A DNA stretch of 64,000 bases from Diphasiastrum complanatum (Eukaryota > Streptophyta > Lycopodiopsida > Lycopodiales > Lycopodiaceae), in the NCBI GenBank assembly GCA_029204225.1, contig CM055099.1, positions 41,655,359-41,719,358 on the forward strand. The letters are read 5' to 3'. Below are positions 11,259 to 21,819 of this stretch, piece after piece; positions within the stretch are counted from its first letter, which is position 1; each line of letters opens with the position of its first letter. The notes under the pieces were generated by a model, which was not told the origin of the DNA, did no database searches, and saw only the letters and a list, made by a program, of their open reading frames with translations. The position numbers and the translations under genes were made by a program.

Positions 11259-11395
11259 ATCATAGCTAGAAAGATTGTTGCAGCCAAATCCTCCACCTCC
11301 CATGCATGGTTCACTAAAGCGAATGTCAACAGTGACATTAAATATACTTGTAAAATGTGGACCAACATTTACAGCAGTTGTTGGTGGTACTATAT
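11259..11395 (-). CDS. Possible isolated exon of an unidentified gene
   Basis: On the minus strand a pyrimidine-rich acceptor (TCCTTTACAG, AG at 11397-11396) precedes a 137-bp open segment that ends at a GTAAGTTC donor (11258). The peptide is balanced in composition: VPPTTAVNVGPHFTSIF, then a Cys/Gly-rich end (CMGGGGFGCNN). I do not recognise the family and could not find a partner exon with confidence. It may be a captured or orphaned exon, or chance. Confidence 0.35.
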
Positions 11396-12409
11396 CTGTA
11401 AAGGACATTGGGAAACACATAATGAGTACTGAGGATTTGATCACAGTAATGGCTATAGATTACAAAGCTTAGCTTAAGGGTATGGAAATATGAGGTTCAA
11501 TCACGAAGAGGTCAAAGAGAATTTTCCAGATCTAGATGCAAAAGATCAAGTAAACAAAAGAAATTATAGACTTCCACAAGCACTTAATGTGAGGGACAGT
11601 AGAGACAAAGATTTTATCAAACTCAGGATAACCTGCGCAGGCAAAAATAGATAGAAAACGTATCAAGAATCCACTCATATTGAGTTGAGAACAGTTTCCC
11701 GTTTGTTGTATTGACCTAAACTACAAAGATGTGTTTGCCATCAACCAAATTCACATACGTGTCATCATGGCTACTGCAGTCCTGGAATGGATCTGGGCTC
11801 CAGATTTTGCAACAAAAGATTCTTGTTTTGTTAGTTAGAAGCTAAATTCGAGGTCAAATTTGGGCATGAAAAGAAGAGTTGTATTTTCTTTTGTGAGCAT
11901 TTTATGCTCAAACTAGAAAATTTTGCAAAGCAATTTACTCAGGTCAATGTTTTCAAATTTGACCTTGTACACTATCTAAAATAATTACAAAAACCGAAAT
12001 CAAATTAACACAATCACACATATTGTGTTTACAAGAAACGCACGTTCAATTATGTAATACATTGCACATTGAAATCATTCATGCCACATTCACTTCTAAA
12101 ACCTACAGTATACACATAATTGCAATATACAAACAACCAAATTCATTTTCACGTTTACTGAACAATTAAACACAATACTTACCAACATTCCCAAAATTAT
12201 ACCAATTGTTATAATCGACGACATGAATATTGATGCATTAGGCATAAATAACAATTTCCAAAAACTTGACTCAGTTATGTCTGAACATAATATTTGACTA
12301 ACTTTCAAACAAGTAACAACTATATATGGCACACAATTGGATCATGTCAAACAAACAAAATTCACAAAATCTATCAAGATCTTCGTATGCTTATTGGTCA
12401 AATCATTCA
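11396..12409. other. No gene seen
   Basis: AT-rich stretch with short open frames on both strands that show no recognisable motif. If the exon at 11259-11395 is real, part of this could be its upstream intron. Confidence 0.35.
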
Positions 12410-12962
12410 CCAGTGTGGAGTCATTGTGTCGTCTGTAGGAGATCGTGGTTGCTGCTGTCATTGTCCCAGTTGTTTGCACAGTACGACGTGCAGAGGGTTC
12501 GACTATTTGGACATCAAACAAGTCATTGCCATGGCCAATCAGGTTGGGTAGTCGACCAGTCGGATATCCCGATAAGTCGGACAAGTCGACCAGTCGAGAG
12601 AGTCGATAAGTCGGAACAAAGTGCAATTTAGCACATATTGCAAAGGCCCCTGCCCTGTGGCTTGCCACAATGCACTTGTTTTTTATTAGATTACAATAAT
12701 CATCTATATACAATTTACATGTGTGTAGATGAGTGTACAAAGGAGATGGTGTGGAGTTGTTGTGTCGTCTGTAGAAGATCTTGGCTGATGCTGTCATTGT
12801 CCCAGTCGTTTGCACAGTACAAGAAGTGAGCGTGAGGAGGCTTCAACTATTCGGACGTCAAACAAGTCGCTGCCATGGCCAATCAGGTTGACCAGTCGGA
12901 TCTCCCGATAAGTCGGACAAGTCGACTAGTCGAGAGAGTCGATAAGTCGGACTCCCCGATAT
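12410..12962. repeat. Direct duplication (~220 bp, two copies) with AAGTCGG minisatellite
   Basis: Copy 1 (12412-12610) and copy 2 (12748-12958) share GTGTCGTCTGTAG, TGTCATTGTCCCAGT, TTTGCACAGTAC and CCATGGCCAATCAGGTTG in the same order. Each ends in short degenerate units of the type GATAAGTCGGACAAGTCGAC. The copies differ at many sites. The open frames through this region on both strands are by-products of the repeat. Confidence 0.75.
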
Positions 12963-13669
12963 GTTGGCCAAGTCAGATAAGTCGGGGACATTCTCTTGGA
13001 TGTCTACAGTAATAGAGTAGTTTGCAGACTGTTCGACAATGCGAGTAAATTGCAACGATATGAATGAAACTGAATTAACATGGGATTTAGGAGAGTAGAT
13101 GAGATAAATCCAACAATTCACACATCTTGAGATGTCTTCACACGTGTGAAAGCTTCACATGGTGTCCGAGCCTACCTAAGATAATCATGCATACATCAAG
13201 AGTGATGAAAAGTTTGGCTTGCAATCTTGATCTAGTGAGTAGTGTAGTTGCATCTCGATAGCCATCAAGGTGTTTTTTGGATCAAGAGGAGCCCAAATCA
13301 CATTGATTGGATCCAGCCTGGTACTGTACGGATTTCAATGCTCATACATGTGTGAATATCAGTCCACTTTGAACAAGTGGTACTTCTTCTAGAGTGATCC
13401 AAATTTGGTGCTTGATAGCTTGATAAAAAGCTAGTGGAGTCTAGATTGTGTTGTAATTGGTTTCAACCAATTGGATGTGTCTTGTGGAAGTTATAGTCAT
13501 TTGAATCAAGGTCCGGGCCTCGCCTAAAAAAATTCTGGAAAGGTAGGGCACCCAACCTGGTTGGACACACCAAGATTGACACATATTTACCTTATTTCAT
13601 CCAAAAACTCAAGAAAAAACTTGCCAATCTTGTCTAGTTGAGATCTAGGCATCATTTTGAGGTCATAAC
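12963..13669. other. No gene seen; possible LTR debris
   Basis: Unassigned sequence. CACACGTGTGAAAGC near 13140 resembles the end of the LTR at 2985-3005, hinting at old LTR debris, but I cannot define borders. Confidence 0.3.
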
Positions 13670-15405
13670 CACCCTCTTGGGCAATTCCGCCCAGGGATGG
13701 GATGGGCGTCCACCCTCGAAGGGCATAACTCATTTCACAACCAATTTCTGGCCTTAACTCATTTCACATCTAGGTGGTCAAATTTGAGACAACTGTCCAT
13801 ACTTGCTATGGCTGAATTTAAATGAATTGGCTCAAGTTAGGCGTAATGGGAGAGTTTTTGTTTTAAATCTTGATCATTGATAGAGAAAAAAGAAAATTTG
13901 CAAGAGCTGTATGTAAGCAATCACAGCAGTTTCTTGTGTGATTGATCCCAATTTCAAGATTTAGTTCTTGTGATGTATGAATTAAACAGGTGGTCAAAGC
14001 TGTCTTTTTATTGCCAACATGGTAACAGATCTATTGTAGCTCCTCTGTATTGCGGGATTACAGGTAGCTTCAGATCTTCCAGCAAAAAGGTGTTGTTTAG
14101 AAATGTTTGAAGTCGTTGGAATAACTTTAAATTTTTTAGTTTTGAGACACATCAGCTTGTCTGAAAATTTTAATGAGTTAAAAGCAAGCGAAATCATAGT
14201 TTTGAAACATTTTCGTCCAATGCTTCCCTTTACAAAAAGGATGGAGAATAATTCAGCTAATAGTGCAACTAAGCTCTTTAATATCGTAAGCAAACCAATC
14301 TTCAAGGACAACATAATTTATATGAAATTGTTATAGTTTTCTAAGCTCGTGCAATCAGTCTTGAGCGAGTTTGAAAGTGGTGTCGATATTTTCGTACAAT
14401 ATCAACAGATGGCAGATTTTCTGAAAGGGACTGGGTGTACAAAGGAAAGTGCACCTAAACTTAAAATTTATTAATGCAGGGCTGATTATCAATGCTATAA
14501 AGAGGTCAATTTTGACCCCACAATATAAATATTTGGGTTAGCTCAACCTTCCGCTAGGGAAGTTCGGAACCATGCAAGCATCGTCTGTTCTATTTTAACC
14601 TGGGTATTTTGTATAGAGATTGACTAACAAACAGGTAAACCGCTCGTCTCATTATTGCGAGAAAATCGTATCCAGAAGTCGTTCCTACCTGTAGTTGCAC
14701 AATAGGAAGCTCAGACCCTTAGATGTTCATTGTCGCGATCATACCCGCGATCATGTAAGTTCAAAGATCATCATTGCCTTTAACCTAGTCTCACAAAGAA
14801 TACACAGCACAAAGTCAGTCAGATTAGAAGTTTAGAAATATACCAGCCCAACGTTACCTCTCAGATCAGAGAACCAAGAGGAAATAGTGACGGAAGGCGA
14901 GCCAAAACCCGTGAAAGGGCTAGGCGTTTTGTTATTGCTTCAAGGGAACGGGCCAAATGACAGGAATAGTCAATCGGCCAGTGTAAGAAGCGTTCAGAAC
15001 AGTGCAATCTGAATGAATAACATAGGGATTCCTCTACCAATAAAGATGCAAATGATCTTACAGAAGGATCCAGATGATCTCAGGGAAATCTAAAGCGTGC
15101 CACGTAAAACATGAGCGAAGGAGCAAGCATCAGAACACTAAGCTTACAGATAAAATAGATAAGCAACTCATCAAATCCATGGATCGGCGGAACAAGGGGT
15201 CTAGCTGGAGCATTCCGATAAAGCGGGCAGCCCATCAAATCTATGGATCGGCAGAACAAGGGGTTGATAGATAGAACATTCCGATGAAGCAAACAGCCCA
15301 TCAAGGGTATTTGTATGCATAGTGCAGCCGCTGCTCCCAGGTATGACGCCGCACACCCCCCTGAACGTAGAGCAATTGCTATGGAATCTATCCGTTGCTT
15401 TTAAC
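13670..15405 (+). repeat. Dispersed repeat R1, 3' block (copy 1)
   Basis: Bases 13670-13780 match the middle of the R1 unit (GGGCATAACTCATTTCACAACCAA and what follows, as at 45400 on the other strand). From about 13840 to at least 15373 the sequence matches 62455-64000 in the same order, and 13840-14080 also matches 57885-58100. On the minus strand both long copies carry a readable but broken protein segment (...HLLILYENI-TTFK..., stop, LHEL) at about 14420-14350 and what may be a 5'UTR intron (GT near 14868). This suggests that part of the block derives from a duplicated host gene. No function assigned. Confidence 0.7.
15170..15303. repeat. ~64-bp minisatellite, two units
   Basis: Two tandem units, each starting CATCAAATC(C/T)ATGGATCGG and ending in an ACATTCCGAT-like block, plus the first bases of a third. 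The equivalent array at 63770-63920 has a slightly different unit count. Confidence 0.75.
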
Positions 15406-15605
15406 CCTAAATCATGGATGTGGTTATCGCCAAGAAGAACCATTCTTGGGAATAACACCTCTTAGGGTCTTCGGTTCTCATGCTGCCTAAGTTGGCAGAC
15501 TTAGCCCAATGGAGATAAACTCGGTGTTGTAAAGCTGACTTGGGTGCACCCAGCGTGCCCTGTAAGACTCTGGGGTGACACTCTCTAAGGTCCCAGAGCA
15601 AGTTA

Positions 15606-16439
15606 GAAGGTCAAGGACTGAGCCTCCGACCTGTGGTGAGCGAGTCAAGTAGTCACAAGTCATGAGCTAGCTCTGGAGCTCGAGTCATGGCCTAGTCAGG
15701 AAGCAAGTTGATTCTGCCGCCGGAACGGCTCCCGGGACCCATGTCCGGGAGCCAGACTGATTCTGCCATGCTTGCCAAGCTTAATCAGCAAAATAAAAAC
15801 TAAGTCCTAAAAAGCGTGCTTTACCAGAAAGAATATGTTTCAAACCAGAGGGGGTGCGCCGAATCACAGCAGAACTATAGGGGGAGTCCGGCAGACAGAA
15901 ACTTGGGCAGCTCAAACAGCGCCAGGAATTCAGTCGCCAGGTCTCAGCTCCCTCTACCAGCACGAGCCAGGCACAAGGCCCAGCACGTGTTGGTGGCCCC
16001 GAGACCGGTCAGTCTATGTATGAATGTAACCTTTTCCAAATCTAATAAAGTTGATCCTTGGGGATGATTACCATTTCGGTTTCGCCTCCGGGACTGGTCC
16101 AAGTGGAGGAACCCTTACTACAACCTTTTTGCGTCGCCGGCGCCTAAGGGTCCACGTCACCGATGTGTGGCTTGCCGCTATGCCAATTGATCAGTTTGGC
16201 GACCACTATGCCTTGGGTTTCATGTGTGGCTTGTCTTTGCCTTTGGTTACCTTTTGGGGACGGATCCTGAGTTGGCTTTCGGGTTGGTTGGGATTCCAGT
16301 TTTCTTAAGTCTGAATGGTTAAGCTTGTTACATTTCTGAGTTGGCTTTTACGTAAGTGCATGATGGATGAATGTTAGACTTAAGCGCGTGTTGGGAAAAC
16401 CGCTCAAGTCCCAGCGCCCTTTGAGGCGCCGGTGCAACA
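15606..16439 (+). repeat. 5' LTR of a Gypsy element (left border uncertain)
   Basis: The right border is clear: ...GGTGCAACA followed two bases later by a primer binding site. Sequence with a likely polyadenylation signal (AATAAA near 16042) precedes it. The left border could not be fixed because no second LTR is in the window. GC content is higher than in the surroundings. Confidence 0.5.
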
Positions 16440-16441
16440 TG

Positions 16442-16454
16442 TGGTATCAGAGCC
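16442..16454 (+). promoter_or_regulatory. Primer binding site (initiator tRNA-Met type)
   Basis: TGGTATCAGAGCC, two bases after the LTR end. It fixes the orientation of the Gypsy element whose gag starts at 17304. Confidence 0.9.
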
Positions 16455-16519
16455 GACTAGCCGGTCAGCTACGCAAGTCTCACAGGGATGGCCACGTCTT
16501 GGGATTTGTCAGGACAACC

Positions 16520-17290
16520 GTTGTGCAAGGTGCTACCCACAGTGTAAGCACGGGTGCGTCCACGGTCGGGGTGGTCGGCAGAACGGGGGACTTGATGAGG
16601 CAAGGTGTTGCCCTTGAGGTGTAAGCACGGTCAATTCCCGCGGTTCGGGCCTGGCGCCGTCTGCACGTAGGGCAGATAAGACAATGTGCTGCCATTAGGT
16701 TGGTGAAAGCACGGTCTGTGCCTTGTGGGGTGCGGGGTGACATATTTGAACTGTACGGGTTAACCATTGATACAGAGATGCTGCTCGAATTCGGGTGTAA
16801 AGCACGGGTGGTTAGTTGCCGGTGCGGGATAACTGCCGATCGTTTAGCTATAAGGGCTATCGACCAAAAAGTGGGGGGGCGTGACTGAGGCAATGTGCTG
16901 CTTAATGGTGAAAGCACGGATGGTTGGATGGATGTTTCCCCGTGGGCTAATTCTGTGATAGATTTGTGTGGGCGCGGCTAGGCAAAGGTCCTACGTCCGG
17001 TCTCAGGGGGGATTATGGCTTGAGAGGGATCCTCTGTGTTTGCTTTGGTTGGTATGTTCCGTTTGTTGTGTGCTTGCTTGGACACAAATGACCTAGTTCC
17101 TACTTGGCTCTCAGGTGATGTGAGCGTGCTAAGTTTGAGGAGGGGATATTTTCATTGAAGCCGATTTAATAAAGAAAAAAAGAGAGCTGTGGGGCCCGAC
17201 TGACAGAAGGGAGAGTTTTCAAAAATAAAAAGGATTGAGGTGATAATCTGTTGGAAGTACACCTCTTACTATAATGGAGGACCACCTTGA
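16520..17290 (+). repeat. Gypsy leader with degenerate 70-110-bp repeats
   Basis: Five variants of a motif pairing AAGGTGCTACC/CAATGTGCTGC with GTGTAAGCACGG/GGTGAAAGCACGG occur near 16527, 16599, 16682, 16777 and 16889. The rest, up to the gag start, is non-coding leader and includes GCTAAGTTTGAGGAGGGGAT at about 17130, a purine tract. Confidence 0.6.
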
Positions 17291-17303
17291 TGAGTTATGA
17301 GCA

Positions 17304-18525
17304 TTGACGGACGGAGAGGAGCAGGTTCGAGAATACGGCTCCCGCATGCATCGAGATGGCACCAGGTCCAAGTCAAGAAAGAAAGAGCGTATGCACTCCA
17401 CAGTGGCGCCTCTCCAAGAAAAGATGGGTGGCCCTTCTGAACCTACACCAAGAGACGAACCCTTGCCAGAGGCGCAACAAGACCTCTTTAAAGTGAAGAT
17501 GCGGCAATACTTATCAAGCGCAATGACAGCTATGCTTAGCGAGGTGAAGAAGGACATAGAAACAGAAAGGAAAGAATGGCAAACATCCATGCGAGCCATG
17601 AACCTTACTCAATTCAACCTTGCTAGAGAAATGAGAGACGGGCTAACACAACTCGAAGCTAGGTTTGAAGAGTTGGAGGCAACTAGAGGGAATGCAGTGG
17701 CGCCTCCTCTACAAATACCAAGAGAAGCACGAGCGCGAAACACAGAAGGCCCAAAGAAGACTGCCAAAATAAAAGCAACACCTACTTTCAAAGGAGAGCG
17801 TGACATTCGAATTGTGGAAGATTGGTTGTTTCACATGGACCATTACTTCCGTTTGATGAACACTCCTGAGGAAGAAAGAACGGACTTGGCATTAGCATAT
17901 TCTGAGGGCTACACTACAAATTGGTACCGGATGGCAGGAATGCATTTCCGGACATGGGACGCGTTCAAAACCGCGTTACGAGAGGAGTTCATACCGAAGG
18001 ATTCACACATGAGATTGAGGACAGAATTATTAGGGCTCAAGCAGAAAGGGTCATTGCGAGAGTACCTCAATAAATTCAAACAGAGTGTATGGGTTATTGA
18101 AGATATGTCCGAGGCTGACAAAACTCATTACCTCTTATCTGGAATGCAGTCTTGGACCCAACGTGCAATAGACAGCTACATGCCCCATGATTTCAATTCA
18201 ACTATTCGGGCGGCTGAAATGGTTTGTGATTATGAGAGCACATTGGCACCAGTTGCTCCCTCAACCTCAACAAGAGTATTTAGTGAATCCAGACCGAGTC
18301 CGAGCTTCTTTTCAAGGGGGACTCAGCTTCAAATAGCAACCAAGCCTCGAGTAGCGTGATCAAATTCCCAACAAAAACAAGGTTTGGCAACCAAGGCAAC
18401 AATGGAGGGAACACATTCCAGAGAAGAAACAATGTTGGACCTTCAGCTAGTCATAGCAACAGCTCACCAACAGTGGGCAGTTCCATGCGCTGCTTCAACT
18501 ATCATCAGCCAACACAAGGCCAAAA
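17304..18525 (+). pseudogene. Ty3/Gypsy gag polyprotein, truncated
   Basis: The 351-codon frame has an N-terminal Arg/Lys-rich region, a coiled-coil-like segment (about residues 60-135) and the retrotransposon gag domain (about residues 165-290: TFKGERDIRIVEDWLFHMD, WYRMAGMHFRTWDAFKTAL, then REYLNKFKQSV and YLLSGM). It would encode the capsid that packages element RNA. The frame stops at 18357-18359. The knuckle region resumes in another frame at 18356 and is damaged: MRCFNYHQPTQGQ has the second Cys changed to Tyr and later ligands lost. Sequence after about 18530 no longer resembles gag, and no matching pol follows. The first Met is used as the start; it is preceded by leader sequence with stops. 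Confidence 0.85.
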
Positions 18526-18684
18526 AGTTATAGTTGAACTTTGGTATGCATGGGCAAAAGAATATATAAAGGAATTTTACCATTTATTTTTCACTTTTAC
18601 AAGTGGAGGATATAGTAATTTTGTAGATTTTATTTCTGTTGTGGATTGAATTTCTGACACCCGTTAGATCTATTTAGCATATTT

Positions 18685-19031
18685 TTGAGTTTTTTATGGC
18701 TAGACATAAGCATATGGCAAGGACAAACTACAAGGGAGCCTCAGAAAATCAGGGTTTCTGCGGAACAGCTTCAGACTATTAGGCGAAATGAGAGTTTGAG
18801 AAATCTCCGCATGGCAGCCCGTGTCGTGCTGAGCCCTCCGATTACACCTCGGATCCCCACACCAACGGAAGAAGAAGTCCATAATTTCATCGAATCTGAG
18901 CTACAGGCTGCGGGAACATTGTCCGCGGATGTCGAAGAATTTTTTGATTTCAACGGTTCCACTACTGGTGGATCTGCTGGTGGTGGATCTCCTGGTGGAT
19001 CTGCTAATGGATCTACTGGTGGTGGATGTTA
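18685..19031 (+). other. Open fragment with Gly/Ser repeat, origin unknown
   Basis: A frame from 18685 reads QKIRVSAEQLQTIRRNESL, PPITPRIPTPTEEEV, then a Gly-Ser-rich stretch encoded by imperfect 15-18-bp repeats of GGTGGATCTGCT. It stops being meaningful where the chromovirus LTR begins at 19032. Possibly part of the Copia or Gypsy debris on either side. Family not recognised. Confidence 0.4.
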
Positions 19032-19547
19032 TGTCCATGACCAGTACATAGGATACAGTATACTCCTAGTCTTGAATACACGGTACTCTAGTGAAACAAG
19101 CTGTTAGTTATGCCACGTCATACTGGATGTGATCCGAAAGTAACTAATATCCTTGTGAGGCCCAGAACACACTAAATGAGTTTAGACAAGGTATGAGACA
19201 GTGTATGCATGTGTAGAGTTATCAATAACAATTCTATGAATAGTTGGTCCATGCATAGGACTCTATTCTAGGTGAATCTATGTATAGGGAACATAGGGCT
19301 ATGCATGGCTATGTGCCCAGGATGGTTTTGGCTCTATATAAGAGGTCCAAACTCGTCCTACTCCTCATTATGGTTCTTGATTTATTGCCAGACTCTCACT
19401 CTACATTCATGCTTCTTGTTCCTTGGCTTGGGGGTGAGGCGTCTAGAGATTGATTGGATGCTTCTACTTGGTTGGGTGGTTTCTCCACAATGTGTTATTC
19501 TTTTGTGTTTAGGATGTGTAAGCAGGATCTAAGGAGCTTCTCTTATA
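19032..19547 (+). repeat. Chromovirus 5' LTR
   Basis: Starts TGTCCATGACCAGTA and ends CTTCTCTTATA just before G plus the primer site. A close match (about 95% by eye) to 23251-23767. A third, inverted copy is at 24865-25375. Confidence 0.85.
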
Positions 19548-19548
19548 G

Positions 19549-19560
19549 TGGTATTAGAGC
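19549..19560 (+). promoter_or_regulatory. Primer binding site, one mismatch
   Basis: TGGTATTAGAGC, initiator tRNA-Met type with C to T at position 7. Confidence 0.8.
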
Positions 19561-20231
19561 AAGGCTTACAAGCTTGGAGAGGTGGTGCTTTTCATTGGAG
19601 CTTGGTGGTATTCAACCAGTATTCTCATCCAAGGAAAGGATCAAGGTTGCAAGTTGGTGGATCTTCCCAAATTCAATTTGCATGTTCCATATCTCTCTCA
19701 AATTCATTGTGGTTTATGGAGAATTGTGCTAGGAAATCAATTTTGGTTCTTTTTTGGAGTTTTAGCATGTGTAGCTCAAAAATAGTGAAGGATCTGAAAT
19801 TTCTAGCAAGTTAATTCACTTGGAAGTAGTTAAAATTTAGTTTGCATGTTGGATCTTCCCATGTATTTGGATTCTAGGCTCTTTTGTGGCCAAATTTGGC
19901 TTGTTTTCCATGATTTTGGCACAAAATTGAGGGCAGAATTTAAAATCCAGCAAGATCAGATCAATTGATTGGTTGTAACTCTGTATTTTGGATTGCATGT
20001 GGATTTGGAATACGTTCTTGCCATTAATTTCCAATTGTTCATGGTGAAAAAACCTAGAAAGGGATAAAAATCAAGATTTTTGCTTGTTTTTTCATGGAAT
20101 TGGATGGTAGGAGGTTGTTGAACATCAATTGAAACTAGGAAAAGATGAATCATAGTCTTTTGAAGTTGTCCTAGAAGTTAGAGCCAAGAATTCCAGCAAT
20201 TGGGTTGGTAGGAAGTCAAAAAGTGTCAAAA
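19561..20231 (+). other. Chromovirus leader, gag and protease missing
   Basis: Non-coding leader running from the primer site to the inversion breakpoint. Short open frames here show no gag motif. Confidence 0.6.
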
Positions 20232-21611
20232 ATTGACCAAAATGGGAATCTGATTCATATTTCCCTCTCAGCGAAAGATATAGATCCGTAGAAATCTGGG
20301 TGAATGACATCTCGTTCAGTTCACCGATCCGACTAAGAGCATCTGCAACTTGATTAGAGCTATCTCTTATGAAACGGATTTCATGATCGAATTCTTGCAT
20401 CAACTCAGCCCATCGAGCTTTTCTCCCCCGAAGATCATGTTGATTACAAAAATACTTATAGCTGGTGATCCATATACACTTTAACTTACTACCATACAAG
20501 TAGTGTCTCCAAGTTTTTAAGTGCGGACTACAACAAACAATTCATTTTCCTGTGTAGTATAATGCAACTGAGGACCAGTGATCTTTTTGCTTTCAAACGC
20601 TAGTGGCCTATCAATTTGTAATTATACTGCTCCAACTGCAACATCACTTGCATCCGTTCTCACGACGTAAGGTAAATCTGGATTTGCAATTTGTAACACG
20701 GGAGCTGACACAATCATTGTTTTAAGTTTCTCAAAACATTGATTCAATTCCTCGTTCCAAATAACAGACGGACTAGGTTGATTCCTCTTTTTCTTTTTAT
20801 TAACAATTTCTTTTATTAGATTAATAAGCGGTGCTGCTAACTTAGCAAAATCCTTAATAAATCTCTTGAAGAAAAGTGTAAAAAGACTTTACCTGCCTCA
20901 CAGTTCCCGGAATTGGCCACTCAATCACAATCTTGAATTTATCCTCGTCAATCTTGATCTCATTTACTGTGATCTTATGACCGAGATAAAGCAACTCTTG
21001 CTTAAAGAATTCACACTTGGACTCTGTAGCGTAGAGTAACTCCTGACGGAGCTTCATCAAGATGATTTTTAAGTGTACGTGTTCCATCAAGGATTTACTG
21101 TAAACGAGAATGTCGTCTAAGAATACAACCACAAACTTTCCCAAATATGGACGAAATAAAATGCTCATCATTTGCTGGAACATTGCTGGAGCATTCGTTA
21201 ATCCAAATGGCAACACTAAAAATTCATAATGACCAAATCTACAAAATCTTGTCTTTTGGACATCTTTTGACTTATTTGATGGTACCCTATCCTGAGATCT
21301 ATCTTGGTGAAATACCGTGCTCCACCCAAGCGATCTACAAGGTCATCCATCTTGGGTAATAGATATTTATTCTTTATAGTCACTTTATTAAGGCCCTTGT
21401 AATCCACACACATCCGGAAACCTCCATCTTTTTTCGCTTTAAGAAGAACAGGAGCACCCCATGGTGATTTACTAGGTTGTATATGTCCCATCCTCAAATA
21501 GTTTTCTATTTGATTTGAAATCTTTGCCTCCTCTTTCTGAGAGAACCTATAAGTTTGTCTAGAGACAGGTTGACTTCCTGGAATTAACTCAATCTCGTGG
21601 TCTACTGACAT
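20232..21611 (-). pseudogene. Gypsy reverse transcriptase-RNase H block, inverted
   Basis: On the minus strand, starting at 21611: [36 protein letters not shown] and [20 protein letters not shown] (RT fingers), then after a frame change LPFGLTNAPAMFQQMM and the catalytic VVFLDDILVYS (about 21135-21100). RNase H debris follows (20850-20500), then ARWAELMQEFDHEIRFI and NQVADALSRIGEL (20425-20330), the end of RNase H. It copies element RNA into DNA in a live element. It lies opposite to the element's own LTRs and integrase, so it is an inversion within the element or a second copy inserted backwards. The terminal ~175 bp recur as an inverted repeat at 21612-21795. Confidence 0.85.
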
Positions 21612-21795
21612 GGGCTGAGTTGATGCAAAAATTTGATCATGAATTCGTTACATAAGAGGCAACTCTAATCAAGTTGCAAATGCTCTTAGTTGGATCGGTG
21701 AATTGAACGAGTTGTCATTCATTCAGATTTCTATGGATCTATATCTTTCGTTGAGAGGAAAATATGAATAAGATTCCCACTTTGGTCACATTTGG
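21612..21795 (+). repeat. Inverted duplicate of the RNase H tail at the inversion breakpoint
   Basis: TGGGCTGAGTTGATGCAA at 21614 onward through CCCACTTTGGTCA near 21790 corresponds to the reverse complement of about 20410-20230, with scattered substitutions. On + it is the normal continuation into integrase, so the other copy travelled with the inverted RT. Confidence 0.75.
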
Positions 21796-21819
21796 AACAT
21801 TGTTCAGACCGGAAGAAAT

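Noticed and set aside
12342-12815. 157-codon minus-strand frame with overlapping plus-strand frames
   Set aside because: Lies across duplicated GTCGG-rich repeats; composition follows the repeat and no domain is visible.
15816-16308. Several 60-85-codon frames in GC-rich sequence
   Set aside because: They fall in the Gypsy LTR and have no motif; the primer site at 16442 explains the region.
16480-16917. 145-codon minus-strand frame
   Set aside because: Antisense to the repeat-bearing Gypsy leader; Thr/Pro/Ser-rich by composition only.
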